Source of the DNA: Nemopilema nomurai
Taxonomy: Eukaryota > Cnidaria > Scyphozoa > Rhizostomeae > Rhizostomatidae
Assembly: GCA_003864495.1 (NCBI GenBank)
Contig: PEDN01001357.1
Span: forward strand, 434,001 to 498,000
Length of the DNA stretch: 64,000 nucleotides
Reading direction: 5' to 3'
Part shown: positions 11,737 through 23,900 of the stretch, in pieces
Numbering within the stretch: position 1 is the first letter of the stretch
Layout: every line of letters begins with the position of its first letter
Position numbers and translations under genes: made by a program
Notes under the pieces: model-generated
The model's database searches: none
What the model was told of the DNA's origin: nothing
The model's input: the letters and a program-made list of their open reading frames with translations, nothing else

Positions 11737-14700
11737 ATGCTGCGAATGTTCGCACTAGTTTTTTTTCTGGGCTCCTGTTACGGTAAGTTAAACTCCCTTA
11801 ACGCCATCAACAACAACAATTTTATAAACAGGAAGAATTGTACTGTACAAATTATTTCGCCCCGCCGACTTTTAAATATTTTTATGTTGACCGCTCTGTT
11901 GTAGAGAAACGGAATGGAGCCAGAATAAGACTGCTCCATAAGTAGAATCATTGTGTAACACTCGTTTACAAAGAAAGTCAGGTAGTCAATCTTTGGCTAA
12001 TTAAACTTTTGGGACACTTCGTGTCACCGTGCAAATAGACTTAAGGACATTTGTCCCGAATACTCAAGTAGAAAGCTCCCATGCATTAAACTTCTTTTAA
12101 ACTTAAATCCAGAATTTTGCGTCAAATCCCGAACTTCTCTTGATATACAGTGGATGGATCTACTGGCAAAATAAGAGTGCAAGGTCAGCCGATAAAGTGT
12201 TGGGCTCCGAAGAAATATATCCCATATCATATCAGCGAGGAAGAAAATTGTGCTCTTTAGTCGCAAATTATATCACAGAGTTGCTAAAACCCGCTACACT
12301 GTAACGGAAGTCCATCTGACTAGTCCATCTCAAAAGTCCATCTGACTAGCCCTTGCTATTACGGGGGCAAAGAACGGCAAACAGAATGAGCGACTTGTCC
12401 AACGATAGAATGATTGGGGGTACCCGCTGCAGGGGACAGCTGCCCCCTCCTGCATTCACTACCTCAATTCCTTCACTCTATTCCTCTGGCTATTTTTGTG
12501 CCAGTTACAGATGAGATGAAAAGCAATTCGCATTTTGAAGGTCGAATTTGAATATTCTTAAAATATGAGATTATGTGTCAGGCGGGAAACATTGCTTGAC
12601 CTTGCAATTGGCATACAGTATTTGCTGTACGTGAATTGATTTTAACAAGTTGTTATGACTTATATCTTTTAACTGATAGTTTTTGCTTGTGACTAATATA
12701 AATTTGTTATTATTCTATTTGAATTGTAAAACTGTTTGTTATTTAAATTGTTGTATTTTATCTATGGTGGGTGGAATTTATTAAATGTATTAAATTTATG
12801 CTAGGTGGAATTTAAAGTTATAAACCTAAACCTGATAATCAGATTTGGAAGGGGATAACAGATTTTCACGACTTTCTTATTGGCATTTTTCACAAGCTCT
12901 CTTGATAAAAAATCATTGATGAGTTTGTCCATAAACACTCACATTTTCGGGTAAATTCTTTTCTGGGATGCAAGAGATCGCCTACCCTGTGTAGAGATCA
13001 CCAACTGCAGAGGTTTGGTCAAAGCATGTCGGCGTTAAGAATTGAAGCCGCATACCGAGACCGTTGTGGCCGCACATGTATTCTAAACGCCAATGATGTT
13101 GGAAATCCTTATTCTTTGGAAAACGAACAAGAGAGAAAATTCGGAAAATTATTTTTGTTTGGCTTATGTAGTCTGTAATTTCTTGCTATTATAAGGTATA
13201 TATTCGACCCCGTGCAATAGTGACAAAGGTTTAATAGGCTCATGATGTAGCTGTGGAGCTCAGGGGGCACGTGCCCCACCCATTATTCAACATACAAAGT
13301 TGAGTGAAGTTGAGTTGAGCGAAGTGTAATAGCGATAAAAGGTTCTATAAATATAATGTTTCTCTACGGTTGTCCCGTAACGTCGATTCGTTCTCTTAAT
13401 GCCAGGCACAGTCTTTCTCAAGCACTGTCCTCTCAAATACATCAAATAATCCACAATAGTCTAAATTGCCACGCGCGATTCCATAAATATCAATACGTAT
13501 TCCATAAAAAGCATAGTTCATGTCGACAAGATCTTTTACAAGCATCTTGCCACATAAGTGAAACGTCGAGAACCTAAATATACAAAATATTAAAACTTAA
13601 ACTAATCGCTCTTAACCGAATTCCATTTTCAACTTCAACTCCAACTCCAACTTCAACGAACTCAAAAACTAACTCTAAATGTAACACGCCCAAAATATAA
13701 CTAAACAAGTACTTATTGTAATGCTACATAGCAACGTGAATTTACATGATAATAGTGAATACAAAATATATTACTCCTAAGATAAATTACATAAACTGAA
13801 TAATGAAAATATCTAATTTCATCAAACAGTATTTGATTACCAAAACCTGCCGGGGGTTCGGTTACTTTTGTTGGCACTGTCCAATCAAGGGCAATTGAAA
13901 AAGCCCTATCTCCACTAGGCTGAAAATTGTCGCGCCGCGAAAAGTCAGATCACTTTTCGCTATTCAGCATTTTCTGCCGCAACAATAGGAAATTCTTCCG
14001 CCTAGTGGAGATTGGGCTTAAAGGGAAGTTATTTACAAATGAGAGTTGAGTGGGCAGACATTGGCCCTTTAGAGTTTTTAACAGGCTAGATTCTAATCAT
14101 GGAAAAAGAGTTATTTGACAAATTTGGCTATCTTCCAACAAAGTTATCCAAGCACAAAGAGGAACCATCTTTGTAATATTTACAGCTGAAATGTAGATTT
14201 GATTTGTGTCAGTGTTCAAGTTGTAGGCATATTATCAATGTCTATGTTTCCCAGCAACGGTTCCTGAAAGAAAAGACCTAGTCATTATTTTGGACTGCTC
14301 CCGAAGCATCACTGGAAGTACCTATAGCCACGATGTCATATTTCTGAAGTACCTCGTCAACCGTCTCAGCATATCTCCAAGTTCTGTGCGGCTGTCAGTT
14401 ATTACATTCGCATCAAATGCAAAAGTTGAGTTCAATTTCGAGCAATTTGTCAACAGGGAATGCGTCTTGAGAAAACTGAGGCAAATTACAAAAAGGTAAG
14501 TGCAATTTGTTTCACTAACGTTTCTTCATCGGCCTTGCTCGCTTCGCTGCCAATATCGTTAGCCATGTCTTTATCATTTTTGCGGTAAATATCGTTATCG
14601 CTGCGATTATCTTTATCGTCTTTGTGGTCATTGCACTGTTGCTAGAAGACTCTCAATTGTAACAGAGGCAATTAAGATTAGAATTTCCTTACTATTTTGG

Positions 14701-17700
14701 TTTTGTCAGATCTTTAAGACGGGCTAATACCAAAGAAAATATACGATTACTAAGTACATTATGCTTTGTTTTACTATGAACTTTTGGAAATACTTTCTCG
14801 TCCTATTATTAAAAATTTCCTTTGCGTTACAGTCGGAGAAAAGGCAGGACAAATATTGGCGCCGCTATTCGCAAAGCTGTTCACTTGTTCAAGAGCTACA
14901 AAGGGTTTGCCAAAAATAGAGAAATATATTTGATATCAGATGGAAAGTTCAACGAAGGAAGATACCCTAAAGAGGATCTCAAAACATTATCAGGTCTTGG
15001 AGTTAAGATACATGTTTTTGCTGTTGGAAGAAGACCAAATGAAAAGAATCTGAAAGAAATCGCTAGCAGTGTAAATGACTATACAAGACTAAGAAACGAT
15101 GGAAAGAATTTCAAAGAAGTCGTTGTCAAATTAACTAACAAGAGAGGTTTGCTTGCTACTAGTTTAATAATTTCTTATGATCTTTTGATTTAGGAAAGAA
15201 CCCACATTAAACTGGAACATTTCTAGAGTTTTGGAAACTTGAGGATGGTAGGTAAAACGCAATATAGAGTGTCTGAAGTTTCACTGAACGATGTTCGAAA
15301 AATGTTTCCTGTGCCTTATTTTGTGTTAACCTGTATTGAACAATTTCTAAGCAAGCTATGTGTTTGATTACTGAAACACTTAACCTTGAATACAAAGTCC
15401 TAGAGCTTTGTACCTGTCTGCACTTTCAGATTCCTATACGAAATGCAAAGGGCGAGGAGCAATGGTATTGGACGAATGTGGGCGTGAATGCAAGTGTTCT
15501 AATGGCGTTTTGCGCGATTGTCATCGCGTTAGACGTGAGTTTACAACATTCACCCCGGAAGAGAAGAAGCGATATTTACAGGCCTACTTCACCATAACAA
15601 CCGTGGAACCACTGAAATCTAGATTTGTCAAATTTATCCGTAAGCACGCGGATTACTTTTGGGCTGGTAAGCACCTCTTCATCTTATGCCTATGCAGTAT
15701 ATATTCTCGGATGCTTGATTATGATTAATCATTAATAATTAATGATTAATGATTAATTATTAACGATTAATGATTAATGACCAATGATCAATAAAATGAA
15801 TCTGAATGACTGATCAATTTTAGCTATGCACTTGATATCCTGCGCTACTCAAATTATTAATAGTAGAAAGAAACAGCTGAACAAGGTGTGAAGCACTTGT
15901 TTCTCTAACACTCCTCGGAGTATGCAAACATCAGAAAGTGACCGTAAGCCGATGGAATAGATTACAACGTGTGGATCAAAAAACCCCAAAGAGCATCGTG
16001 AGAAAAATGCATGATTGGCTATGTTTTGATCAATCAGTGTCCTTAAACACATTCCGTCATGATGATCCACGTGAATGGACAATCTCTGTTTGTTTACATG
16101 GGGAAAGGAGTTTGCAAGTTGTATATTCAATGCACCAAACGTTTTCAAATCAGTTCTATGCTCTTTGAAAAAATTGATATGAGAAAAAAACAGACAGGGT
16201 AAATTGATGACACCTCAGTCTGGAAAAGTTCACGCTAAATTTCTTTGAAAATTTACATTAAAAATGAAATGCTCCTTTCATACATTGACCACTCAGTTTC
16301 CACAAGCATTTTCTTGATTTCTACAAACAATCTTAAGTTTGACAAGGATACTCAGCAACCGTCATATTCTGTGTTCAACCTAATTTCCTACAACTTCTTT
16401 TTGCTAAAAGCGTAACTGTCTTGCGAGCTACTATACATTTCGCTGGATAAATCTCTATAAATGTTTTCAATGCTTTTAAAATTGCAATATACGAATTGAT
16501 TCACCCTTTGATAGGTATTCACAAAACGTACCAGTTCTTTCCATGGCATCGTTGGTATATTTACCAATTTGAGAATTTATTGCGTGAGGTGGATTGTCGA
16601 GTAACTGTTCCATTTTGGGATTGGAGCTATTGGAACAAAGAAGCTTGGAAGGTGGGGATTCACATATGGAGGGACGATGAGTGTAAGTATAGCCAAACTA
16701 TATTTCGGAACATTGTTAACAAAAGTGTTCAAATTCGACACGGGAGCACTAAAAGATGTTTGCTATCGGTATTCTGTCTTCAGTTCAATGTATTGGAGTT
16801 TATAGGCCCTTCTTTTAAGAAACGGTATCCATAGGTATATAGGAGGAGGCCATATTGTAAGGTATGGCCTATGGTTTTGGTATGGTTTGGTATGGTATAG
16901 CCTATTGTTTTAGGTATAGTTTTTATCCATGTTTCTACAAAGGCCAACTGATTGGCTAAACAGCCATGAAATATTCTGCAATTAACAAGGGAAACATTAT
17001 TTTACAGATGGTTTTGGAGGCAATGGCGAGAAATCGAAAACCTATTGCGTTCAAACTGGTCCATTCAACGAGTCAGCGTGGTCGCATCCAGCGAATGAAA
17101 AGATAGACGCTGTGTTAGGTTCAACATACAGCGTCACGAATCAATGCAGTAGGAAATTCTTAGCAGATCGTTACTACAAGCCGTGTTTACGGAGGTCCTT
17201 CAACAATCGCCCCCCAAATCTTGCTCATGTTTTGCAAACCATTGCCATTCCATGCCTGAATTTCAAAGAATTCGACTCTTTTGTCAGAGGGGGCTACCAC
17301 AACGATATTCACAACGAAATAGGTATGTAATTAGATAATTTATTTTCATAATGCCATCTTTTATGCCATTTTAATAGTTCTTATTTCTGTTCTTTGGGAA
17401 CTATTATCAAGAAGACGAATAAGGATTACCTTACCAAATCGTTTATCTTTGGAGGATATCACCAAGAGAAGAGTCTTGACTTCTGTTCTTGACTTCTTGT
17501 GAATTACTCATCTCTCTACTCTACCAGCGCAAATTTATATCCCTAAGCTAAAAATACAACTTGCTGACGAAGCGTGTGTTAGTATGATGTAATGATGATG
17601 TAATTGGATGGAAAATTCTAGAGTTAGAAAAGAGCGAAGGTGAGTCAGCTTGACTTGGTGTGATGATGCAACGATTAGAGAATTGTGGAAATGATAAGCG

Positions 17701-19312
17701 TTAGTCGATTAAACAAATTATTTAATCACTACACTATTTTCTTTTATACTTCCCTTCATCTATCCTATCAAGTCGCTTATTTCTGCTTAAATCAAAAAGC
17801 TTCCAAAAGTGCTCATTCTAGATTTGTTTTAAAAAATTGAACCTAAGATTGAGACTTGGCAGTGTTGCTTTACACATCACTTTCTTCTGAGCCCATGAAG
17901 TCTCCGAGTCAGTGAAGATCTGATCAGACGATTAGAATTTCTCTTTAGAGAAGACAAGTCTTAAAGGACGAGACATTTAGTGTTGACCTTTCTGTATAGA
18001 AACTGTATCTACCGCTCCTCAGGCTTAAGTACAAGAACGAGAACTGTATTCAGCGAGGACTGTATTTTTCCAAACAAACAACAAGAATTACATGCTCATA
18101 GGCCTACCCTACGTTTTACAAGCAAAAAACACGTCAGATAAGTATGGCGTTGCTTCACACTATGCGCTGTGTCACACTCGGCATGCCGCCAACCTACGCA
18201 GGGTGATGCTTAACGCCTATCCTCCGCAGCGCTCCGCCACACTTTCTACCATATCATCTACTGCTGACTTTTGCTATCGCAAAGGTGATGATTCATGCTG
18301 TGTTTGCTTTCCAGGGGGTGAGATGTCTTCAGACTATGCAGCCAATGCACCTGAGTTCTTCCTCCACCACGCATTCCTCGATAATATTTGGTACCGATGG
18401 CAGAACAAAGGCAGTCTATGCAAATTCGCATACTTTCCAGCAAATGTTTCCGCATTAATACATGGACCGTTCGATACAATCGACTTTGTGGATTCTAGTA
18501 ATCAGGGTCATTGCGTTCGAGTTCGGTATGATGACTTCATTGGTCGTGTGGTTCCACAGGGAACAATTCTTGGTGAGTGCAAGGATAACTTTACGGGTTT
18601 GAGTAGGCACAACAACAACAACGATAGTGAACTCTTTGACTGGGAATATTTGTCTGAGTTTCACTGGGGTCGGTTATTTTACCGAACTCTCTATGATTCT
18701 TCGAAAAAAATCCTGTTGCCTATGTTATTTTCAATATTTGTTTTAAAACCATAAGACATTTGGGAACCTCTTGTTTATAGATGCTTTCGTATCATGGTAT
18801 ATAAGTGCCTCAGACTCTAATGATCGCTTTTAAAAACGGTTAAAAGTCCTTCCATTCAAGGACCGTCTGTGAACTTAAAAGGGCCCTTAGGCCTTGGGAA
18901 TCCTAAAGGATCCTTTGTTCAAAGAATTTTGAGGACTAGCAAGTACTTTGGCTTTAGAAAAAGAAGATTGCCATAGTTAGGGTACTGGGATTTCATATGC
19001 CAGGGTTTTAAAGATTGATCAGCCAAACTAATGTATGCAACCGATTGCTTGTGATGTCATAAAAGAAATACCTAGTACTTAACTCCTGTTCTGCTGCACT
19101 ACCTTAAAGAAACACGCTGGATTACTGGCAAAATGATTTAATATTGTTTTGCAGACAAGCCGCTGTCTCTTGAAGGCCCTGATTGCGAACAGGCAGAATC
19201 GGACGCCGAATCAGAAGTAGGAATTAATCGGTCGCCATTTACCGTGCTTAAAGAGGAAATGAAAAGAGAACGGGACGAAGAAACACAGGCAATGGCTGAA
19301 GGATGGGGTTGA
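11737..19312 (+). CDS. Secreted VWA-domain tyrosinase, copy 2
   Basis: Tandem paralogue of the gene at 1314-9236, 578 aa. Exons: 11737-11782, 14255-14495, 14833-15146, 15430-15666, 16515-16682, 17008-17322, 18315-18572, 19155-19312; frame is kept throughout, with the same intron phases as copy 1. The 15-codon signal exon (begins MLRMFALVFF) differs strongly from copy 1. VWA MIDAS residues (DCSRS, the T of GRTNIG, SDG) and copper motifs (KHADYF, HKTYQFFPWHR, YHNDIH, FFLHHAFLD) are all intact. Few substitutions separate exons 2-7 of the copies, for example a V-to-I change in the WHRWYxYQFE segment. The final exon is more divergent and gives a longer acidic, charged tail ending MAEGWG. Likely a secreted copper oxidase acting on phenolic substrates; physiological role unknown. 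Confidence 0.88.
13900..14020. repeat. Small foldback element in intron 1 of copy 2
   Basis: The ends AAGCCCTATCTCCACTAGGC and GCCTAGTGGAGATTGGGCTT are inverted repeats; near the centre GCGAAAAGTCAGATCACTTTTCGC forms a second, nested inverted repeat. The whole ~120-bp unit can fold into a hairpin. Non-coding. Confidence 0.8.
15718..15797. repeat. ATTAATGATTAATTATTAACG simple repeat
   Basis: Counterpart of the repeat at 4978-5058, at the same distance after exon 4 but with different repeat count and base changes. It is a fast-evolving marker shared by the two gene copies. Confidence 0.75.
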
Positions 19313-20986
19313 ATTGAAGCGAAATTTGTTTGCAATTTTGATGTGTCGTGTGTTATATTAGGTCTATGCTTTAATTTAATAGGGGTAGAAGTGGGGTGAC
19401 TGGGGATCTCTCCAATGAAGCGTTTCTCCATTTGAACGACAGGAATTATTTCAGCTTATTGATTAAAGGTACAATATTCCTTTCTTGATTCAAGGAGAGC
19501 TGTTTACATCGTTTTGGATACATTCTGCTTACATTCGTCGTTGACTTAAATCTTAGTAAGGCTCTGTGTGAATCTTTCTCTGTGATATTTAAAATTTACT
19601 GTAAGTTTAGTTAAAGTTAATCTGCTGTAGGTTTGCGAATTCAATGGCTATTTATGTAACTAACTGACTTTCGTATCCGCAAGACATTATTTCACATCTT
19701 TCCTGCAAAGTAACGGTAAATTAACACTAAGGAAAGCTTCATAGTATTGACTAATATTTGAATTTCAATGTTCGAAACTATTTCACCAATGTAATGGAGT
19801 ATTTATTGTAAGTTCAAGTAGCACGTAGAAAAAGTTAGGTGTTTTGCCCAAGGAGCCAAAAATATCTAAAAATTTTAAACTGTCTAGGAGCCAGGATTCT
19901 GCCTAAGACACTTCTTCATAGTGAATACTTCGAAGTAACAACAACAGCAACAACATAAAGTAGTAAATTCAAGCTGCCAATTAGCTTTGTTATTTCTTCT
20001 GCTGGAAGAAGTGGGATCAACAGTGCGTAGTGACGTCATAAACTCGTCACAGCGTTCTTGAACTGAGATTCTAGGCTACGGGTTTTCAGTTTGATGCTCC
20101 GTGAGTAAGATGCAGAGTACCGCACACAAATAGCAAAGACATAAAAGACGAGAAAATGACAAGTAATTACTTCTGGAAAAGAAATCACAGAGACTTTCCA
20201 AGGAAGAACTTGTTGAAAGGTTTTGCTTTATGGTAGAAATTAGATTTTCATTTCACAAAACCTTCGATTATATTCTATCAATTTCATGATCATCTATTAA
20301 GACGCTGCGACTGTTCTGATGTGAAGACATTACTGAAGAGTCAAAGGTCAGATACAATGATTCACTTTCTTTACTTATAGGTCAAAAGTCAAGCAACCTA
20401 TCGTGTAGTAAATGCTTTTGTTTAGGTAGCAAAAACATTATATCGCAAAATAAATACACGCCAGCCCATGTATATCATTGTTCTTTTAACATGAAAAAGA
20501 GCACATTTTGTTCTAGATCAGTCAGCGGGTTTGTTTATAAAATTTCATTAGCCAAATACCTGCTTCTATATCGAATTTATTTTTCGCTGTTTCAAAACAA
20601 AACACAGTTACTGTGAAGAAAAACCTTCTCCCATCCCCCCTGTCATTTACTTTGGAAATAATTAACGTTAATTTACAAAAAAGATATTTATAATTCAGTT
20701 TCGTAAGTAGTTATCTAGTTCATTTCCATAGATGTCTTTTCAATATGTCGCTTTGGAGAAAATCTTGGTTTAATGTCATAGGAAAGCTTCCCGCAAATGA
20801 TTCCCCAATCAATGGTAGAAAGAAGGATGATATTTCAACTGGAACAGACAAATTTGCTTATGAAATTTAAGTAGGATTGTGGCTTCTTTAAAAAGAAAGG
20901 ATGGTGATAAATCAATTCCATAAGGTCAAAGCTCCAAACAGGTGAAATCGAGGATGCAAAAAGTTGTTTGAGATCGAATCGAACCA
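19313..20986. other. Intergenic DNA with one full CRE palindrome
   Basis: No gene recognised. A perfect CRE-type palindrome TGACGTCA lies at 20031-20038, about 1 kb upstream of the next gene. The rest is AT-rich sequence without clear repeats. Confidence 0.4.
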
Positions 20987-23900
20987 ATGGCTGCGCAGCC
21001 GGATTTATTTCCAAGGCGATGTCCGCTGCGAAGGAGATTTGTTTTCATTCTTTGCGGGGGCCTTCCTGTCTCCTGGCATCGTCGTGTTCTGGAAAAAGGA
21101 AATGTGGCACATCATGGGAAATCTGTCACATTAAACAAAGGTAAAACAGTCTAATGTTACTCTTGCATGCTTAACTTCAGCGCTTTGAAGCAGTCAAGAT
21201 TTTGCCCCGTCCTTCATTCAGAAGAATAGCACTTGCTAGTACTAGGGCGGGGGGTTTATATATAATGTAAACAAAAGGTAATCGCTGTTGCATATGTTGA
21301 TAATATGATCTTGTGATGTACTTGAATATGTTTAACATTGTCAGTTCTGAAACCGGTCAAATTTCTTAGTTCAAACAGAAATGAAATGGTTACCAAACAT
21401 GTCGAGTAGTCGCTTTCAAACCCAACAATATTCACTAGTGTTTTTTGTCACTGCAAACAAATCAAGTGTTAACATTCACCATCACAGAACTCGAGCCATT
21501 GCGTACAATGGAGACCTTGTTACATTAGGCTGGTATTCATCTTGCAAGTACAGGTTGTGGTTTGGCTAAAAAGAAATAAAAAATCCAGGTTAAATCAAAG
21601 CGATTGAAATAACAACAATCAAATAACATTGATCGCTTAATAGACATAGCTTCGTTCTCTCTTCAATAAACGTTGTTATAACTTTCTATATGTTTTTCTG
21701 TTGAGAATTCAATCCTTCATATTTGATCACATTGAAATATTTCACGATGAAGATTGAAAAATATGCTTTTGTTTATGTTCTTTAACGCAAAGTATTTTAA
21801 GCAATATTTATTTAGGGATGAATAATATTTATTTGGTAGTCTTCATTACCTATTTGAATTCTAATACAAAGATCACATTTCTGGATACCTAGTTTATTTC
21901 TCATTTCACCACCTTATTTATTTTGAAAGTTTTGTGAATTATTTCCAATTTTTTTGCAGACAGTACAAAAATGCTGCATTTTCTGTCTTGGATTTTCCTG
22001 TTCATGAAAGATGTCAGGTGGCCGTCTAATAAAGGAAAAAGAAGTATTTATGACATTGATGTAAGGTCAGCAAACAGAAAGAATGAAGAACCTCTGGAAA
22101 GTCAAAATTATGTTGATGAAAGGATGAAAAAAAACACTGTTTATGATGGTTGGTTGAGAAAAAATTTGTGTTTGTATTACTTTTTAAATTGACAATGGTT
22201 ACTGAGGCAAGGCCAGGTGTCATCATTTGTTCAATTAATATCTTTTTAAGGTTGAGAACCCTATTCAACATAAAGAATCCTTGACTGTACAAAATGCCTT
22301 TTGATGCTCTTTGGTTTGTTTCATCAAGAAAAGTTGGAATGGGGCCACTCGGATATATCCTTTTTTCTCTTATGACTTTGTTTGCTTAAAACTGTCCATC
22401 CCTATGAAGTGGTTACTATTGTTATTATATTTGTAAATATCCTACATGGGCGTAAACAATTATGTTTATTACACTGTATAGGACATGCAATATGTCTTAT
22501 TTAGATGTGAATTTGTTTATTTCCTTTGGTCTGTGGAAAGCTCAAATTCAAATTCTCATCTGCTTATGATTTTGAATCACAATGTTGATTAACACTCAAA
22601 CATTTTCATCATATTTCTAACCATGTAATCTCAATCTTTAGCTGAACAATCCTTAGATGACATCCTGACTACCAATTCTTGGAAAACTGTTGATGGCTCT
22701 TTGCAAGCTGAGGCTTTTGTGAATGCAGATCAGGCCATTGAGGTATCTTTTATATATTCAAAAAATCATAATCAGATTTTGATAGAAACAACCATGAAAT
22801 TGGTAGTCATTTCTACAGCATCTATGACAGTACTAATTTTTGACAGTGACGCATTTACCCAGGGGCCCCCTAAGGTTTTCAACTTCAGGGGGCCCCGAAC
22901 AATGTTTTAAAAACCTATGTGATGTAGTGCTCTAAGGGGCCCAATCAAATTTAGGCCAGAGCCCCAGCGGTCCTAAATGCGGCCCTGATTAGCCTTCAGC
23001 TCTCCAAATGTCAAATTGCCAAAAGCCTGTTAGTTGTTACGACCTTACTTTTGTTAGGAAAGCAAACTTAATATTTCAGAAAGAGTGAAGAGTTGATTGA
23101 AATCTTGGAGGATAGAAAACCAATTTGTTGGTTTTTTTCTTGCTTTATTGAAAGGAAAAAATTTGGAGTAGACACTATTCAATACGAAACAATGGCTATA
23201 GCAATGTTAAGTATGGCAATGACTCTTACTAATGAAATTCTTTGTATCTAAGCTTGGTATGTGTACATTGAGGATTGGAAACTGTAGGGGGGCTGAAAGG
23301 AAATGAAATTTTAGCAATCAAGAGGGACATGATTATTCCATATTTATTAATTGTATTTGCATTTTTGTGTTTGATTTCTAACAGATCATGATTTTTAACA
23401 TAAGCCCAAGCCTTTCTCTTTTCTACCCTAAAATAGCAGTTAAAAGGGCTTCCTTGACTGACAGATTTTGCACCAAGACAGTTTGTAATTAGAATAGTGA
23501 TGTTAGTATTCATGTACCAAATGTTGTGAATAACATTTAATGCCATAAAGAGAAAGCTGGGGTGAACTTTCAGACTTCTAATCCCACAGGACCTCAGCCT
23601 CAATACGGCCCATTCTCTCATTCCATAATAATCTCATTCTAAATGATAAACATTTTGGTACATAAAGTTTTGTACCACAAAAGTATTGTTCGTCTGGTAT
23701 CAATTTATTACTAGACCTCCTAAATAGGCCAGCCTGTCTTTTTACACTTCAGGTATGATTTTTCTCTGTAGTTCTTTTGTATCTGTGACCATAAAACTTT
23801 TTCATCAGGTCTTTATTACTTTTTAAAGGAAGTTATCACTGCAAAGCAATCGCTAGATGATGCTAGTGAAAACATTGCTAGCTCCGAAGCTGCTAGAAAA

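Noticed and set aside
15849..16168. Overlapping open frames on both strands in intron 4 of tyrosinase copy 2
   Set aside because: No splice sites, no recognised motif and no counterpart in copy 1; possibly a mobile-element remnant, but not supportable as a gene.
18092..18754. 220-residue continuous open frame over exon 7 of tyrosinase copy 2
   Set aside because: It runs through an intron on both sides of the true exon (18315-18572), whose boundaries are fixed by identical splice sites in copy 1.
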